From an uncultured Sphingomonadaceae bacterium (lineage in GTDB: Bacteria > Pseudomonadota > Alphaproteobacteria > Sphingomonadales > Sphingomonadaceae): a stretch of 64,000 nt of DNA. Position numbers and translations under genes: made by a program. Shown one piece after another: positions 62,630 through 64,000 of the stretch; within the stretch, counting starts at the first letter, position 1, and every line of letters begins with the position of its first letter. Location of the stretch: NCBI GenBank assembly GCA_913060895.1, contig CAJXSN010000010.1, positions 30,908-94,907 on the forward strand. The letters are read 5' to 3'. The notes beneath the pieces are model-generated. The model had not been told where the DNA came from. It did no database searches and saw only the letters and a list, made by a program, of their open reading frames with translations.

Positions 62630-63006
62630 TGCCTGCCTCTGACAAACCCGTCTGGCTCGATATCGGCCCGATCACCCAGATCGAGCCGGGGATGGCCGCC
62701 ACCCTGCCCGTCGAAGGCGGCGAGGAGATTGCCGTTTTCCATACGATGGGCGGCAATTTCTATGCGCTGATCAACAAATGCCCACACAAACAGGGGCCAC
62801 TCAGTCAGGGGATCGTGCATGGCGACAGCGTCTCCTGCCCGCTGCACAATTGGCGCATCTCGTTGAAAAACGGCAAGGCGCTGGGGGATGACGAAGGCTG
62901 CACGCCAACCATTCCCCTAAAGATTGATGCAGGTCGTATTTACCTGTTGCGAGAGGCCATCCTGCCGGGAAAAAGCTCGCCCTTTTCGGCGTCCCTGGCG
63001 GCGTGA
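62629..63006 (+). CDS. nirD: Assimilatory nitrite reductase small subunit (Rieske-type)
   Basis: The 125-residue NirD has its Rieske ligands intact: Cys51 and His53 (CPHKQG), Cys70 and His73 (CPLH). Some NirD proteins have lost these, so this one may hold a real [2Fe-2S] cluster. It partners NirB in nitrite reduction. ATG 62629 overlaps the nirB stop (TAATG), so translation is coupled. The nitrate reductase gene starts 14 bases later. Confidence 0.93.
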   Translation: MPASDKPVWLDIGPITQIEPGMAATLPVEGGEEIAVFHTMGGNFYALINKCPHKQGPLSQGIVHGDSVSCPLHNWRISLKNGKALGDDEGCTPTIPLKIDAGRIYLLREAILPGKSSPFSASLAA

Positions 63007-63020
63007 GGGGCTGACGCAGA

Positions 63021-64000
63021 ATGACCGATATTCGCACCACTTGTGCCTATTGCGGCGTGGGTTGCGGCATCTCCGCCACTGTGACTGGCCCGCGGTCGGT
63101 CACCATCAAGGGCGATCCCGCTCATCCGGCGAACAACGGTAAGCTTTGCTCGAAGGGAACGTATCTAGGAGAAACGGTTGGGATGGAAGGCCGCCTCCTG
63201 CACCCGATGATCGGCGATCGTCAGGCCAGATGGGACGAGGCGCTGGACGAGGTGGCCGGGCGGATGCGTTCGGTGATTGCGGAGCACGGGCCTGACGCGG
63301 TGGCCTTCTATGTCTCGGGGCAATTGCTGACCGAGGATTATTACGTCGCCAACAAGCTTGCCAAAGGCTTCATCGGCACCGGCAATATCGACACCAATTC
63401 GCGGCTTTGCATGGCCAGCGCGGTTGCCGCGCATAATCGTGCCTTTGGCGAAGATGTCGTGCCGTGTTCGTACGAAGATCTGGACTGCGCGGACCTTGTC
63501 ATCCTTGTCGGCTCGAACACGGCGTGGTGCCATCCTGTGATCTGGCAACGGATCGAGAAACTGCGCGAACGGCACGGGACTAAACTGGTGGTCATCGATC
63601 CGCGGCGAACCGAAACCGCAGCGATGGCCGACCTGCATATTCCGATAGCGCCCGACGGCGATGTTGCGCTCTTCAATGCCTTGCTGGATGCCGTTGCGAA
63701 ACGCGGAGCACTGGACCCCGCCTTTTTGCGCGATAGCTGCGATGTGCCGGACGGTTTCTTTGCCAGGCTGACGACCGATCACGGTATTGCTCCTGACCTG
63801 TTTGCAAAGCTGGTGGATCTGGTGATCCACCATCCGCGCACCCTCACCCTGTTCAGCCAGGGCGCAAACCAATCCGTCGGCGGGACGGACAAGGGCAATG
63901 CGATCATCAATTTTCACCTTGCCACCGGCCGGATCAACCGACTGGGAACAGGCCCGTTCAGCATCACTGGCCAGCCCAATGCGATGGGCGGGCGGGAAGT
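63021..64000 (+). CDS. nasA: Assimilatory nitrate reductase, catalytic subunit (partial)
   Basis: Reduces nitrate to nitrite with a bis-MGD molybdenum centre. Only the first 326 codons are in the window; the gene runs past 64000. The N-terminal [4Fe-4S] ligands are Cys8, Cys11, Cys15 and Cys43 (CAYCGVGC, then LCSKG). The molybdopterin domain follows (DTNSRLCMASAVAAH, ILVGSNTAWCHP, VVIDPRRTETA, LFSQGANQSVGG). It completes the nrt-nir-nas pathway and is the presumed client of MobA. Start ATG 63021 has only a weak ribosome site. Confidence 0.95.
   Translation, partial: MTDIRTTCAYCGVGCGISATVTGPRSVTIKGDPAHPANNGKLCSKGTYLGETVGMEGRLLHPMIGDRQARWDEALDEVAGRMRSVIAEHGPDAVAFYVSGQLLTEDYYVANKLAKGFIGTGNIDTNSRLCMASAVAAHNRAFGEDVVPCSYEDLDCADLVILVGSNTAWCHPVIWQRIEKLRERHGTKLVVIDPRRTETAAMADLHIPIAPDGDVALFNALLDAVAKRGALDPAFLRDSCDVPDGFFARLTTDHGIAPDLFAKLVDLVIHHPRTLTLFSQGANQSVGGTDKGNAIINFHLATGRINRLGTGPFSITGQPNAMGGRE

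Overview
The window looks like a chromosomal segment of an alphaproteobacterium, most likely a sphingomonad (Sphingomonadales, perhaps Erythrobacteraceae). This is inferred from GC-rich codon use, two large TonB-dependent receptors sitting with catabolic oxygenases and acyl-CoA enzymes, an OprM/NodT efflux system and NasT/NasS nitrate control. I could not run a taxonomic search. I saw no rRNA, tRNA, CRISPR array, integrase or complete insertion sequence.

Layout. 60-1796 is a membrane diguanylate cyclase. 1944-11054 is an acyl-CoA block: an LCAD-like dehydrogenase, an alpha-methylacyl-CoA racemase, three crotonases, a thiolase, a paired normal/shortened acyl-CoA dehydrogenase and a flavin reductase. 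11257-13822 is a cyanide-insensitive-type bd quinol oxidase with its small DUF2474 partner. 13952-16742 holds divergent proA and proB, followed by a broken EAL-domain gene. 17354-33071 is a TetR gene plus a tightly packed 12-gene minus-strand operon: Old Yellow Enzyme-type reductase, P450, FAD dehydrogenase, SDR, CoA ligase, TonB receptor, Rieske oxygenase, E1 alpha, E1 beta, a free lipoyl domain, a DUF35 protein and a thiolase-like protein. 33189-40698 adds an MFS transporter, a second acyl-CoA dehydrogenase pair, a second TonB receptor and a TetR gene. 40759-44145 is an Mla-type lipid ABC system. 44687-51330 is an RND efflux operon with a divergent TetR gene. 51421-64000 is nitrate assimilation: mobA, nasT, nasS, nrtA, nrtB, a fused double nrtC/D ATPase, a porin, nirB, nirD and the start of nasA.

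How the genes work together. The catabolic regions look built to import a hydrophobic compound through TonB receptors, hydroxylate it (P450, Rieske), desaturate or reduce it (FAD enzyme, OYE, SDR), activate it with CoA and shorten it by beta-oxidation. The racemase points to methyl-branched acyl chains, as in terpenoids or sterol side chains; the substrate itself cannot be read from the sequence. The most unusual element is E1 alpha/beta with a free lipoyl domain and no E2 acyltransferase, co-transcribed with a thiolase-like/DUF35 pair.

In the nitrate region I find RNA leaders with hexaloop hairpins (A at loop position 1, G at position 4 in most) overlapping intrinsic terminators before nrtA and nirB. 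This is the architecture expected for NasT (ANTAR) antitermination. A third, atypical hairpin array precedes the porin gene, and a short palindrome is shared by the nasT and nirB upstream regions. These RNA elements and the E1/lipoyl/thiolase operon are the best candidates for follow-up.
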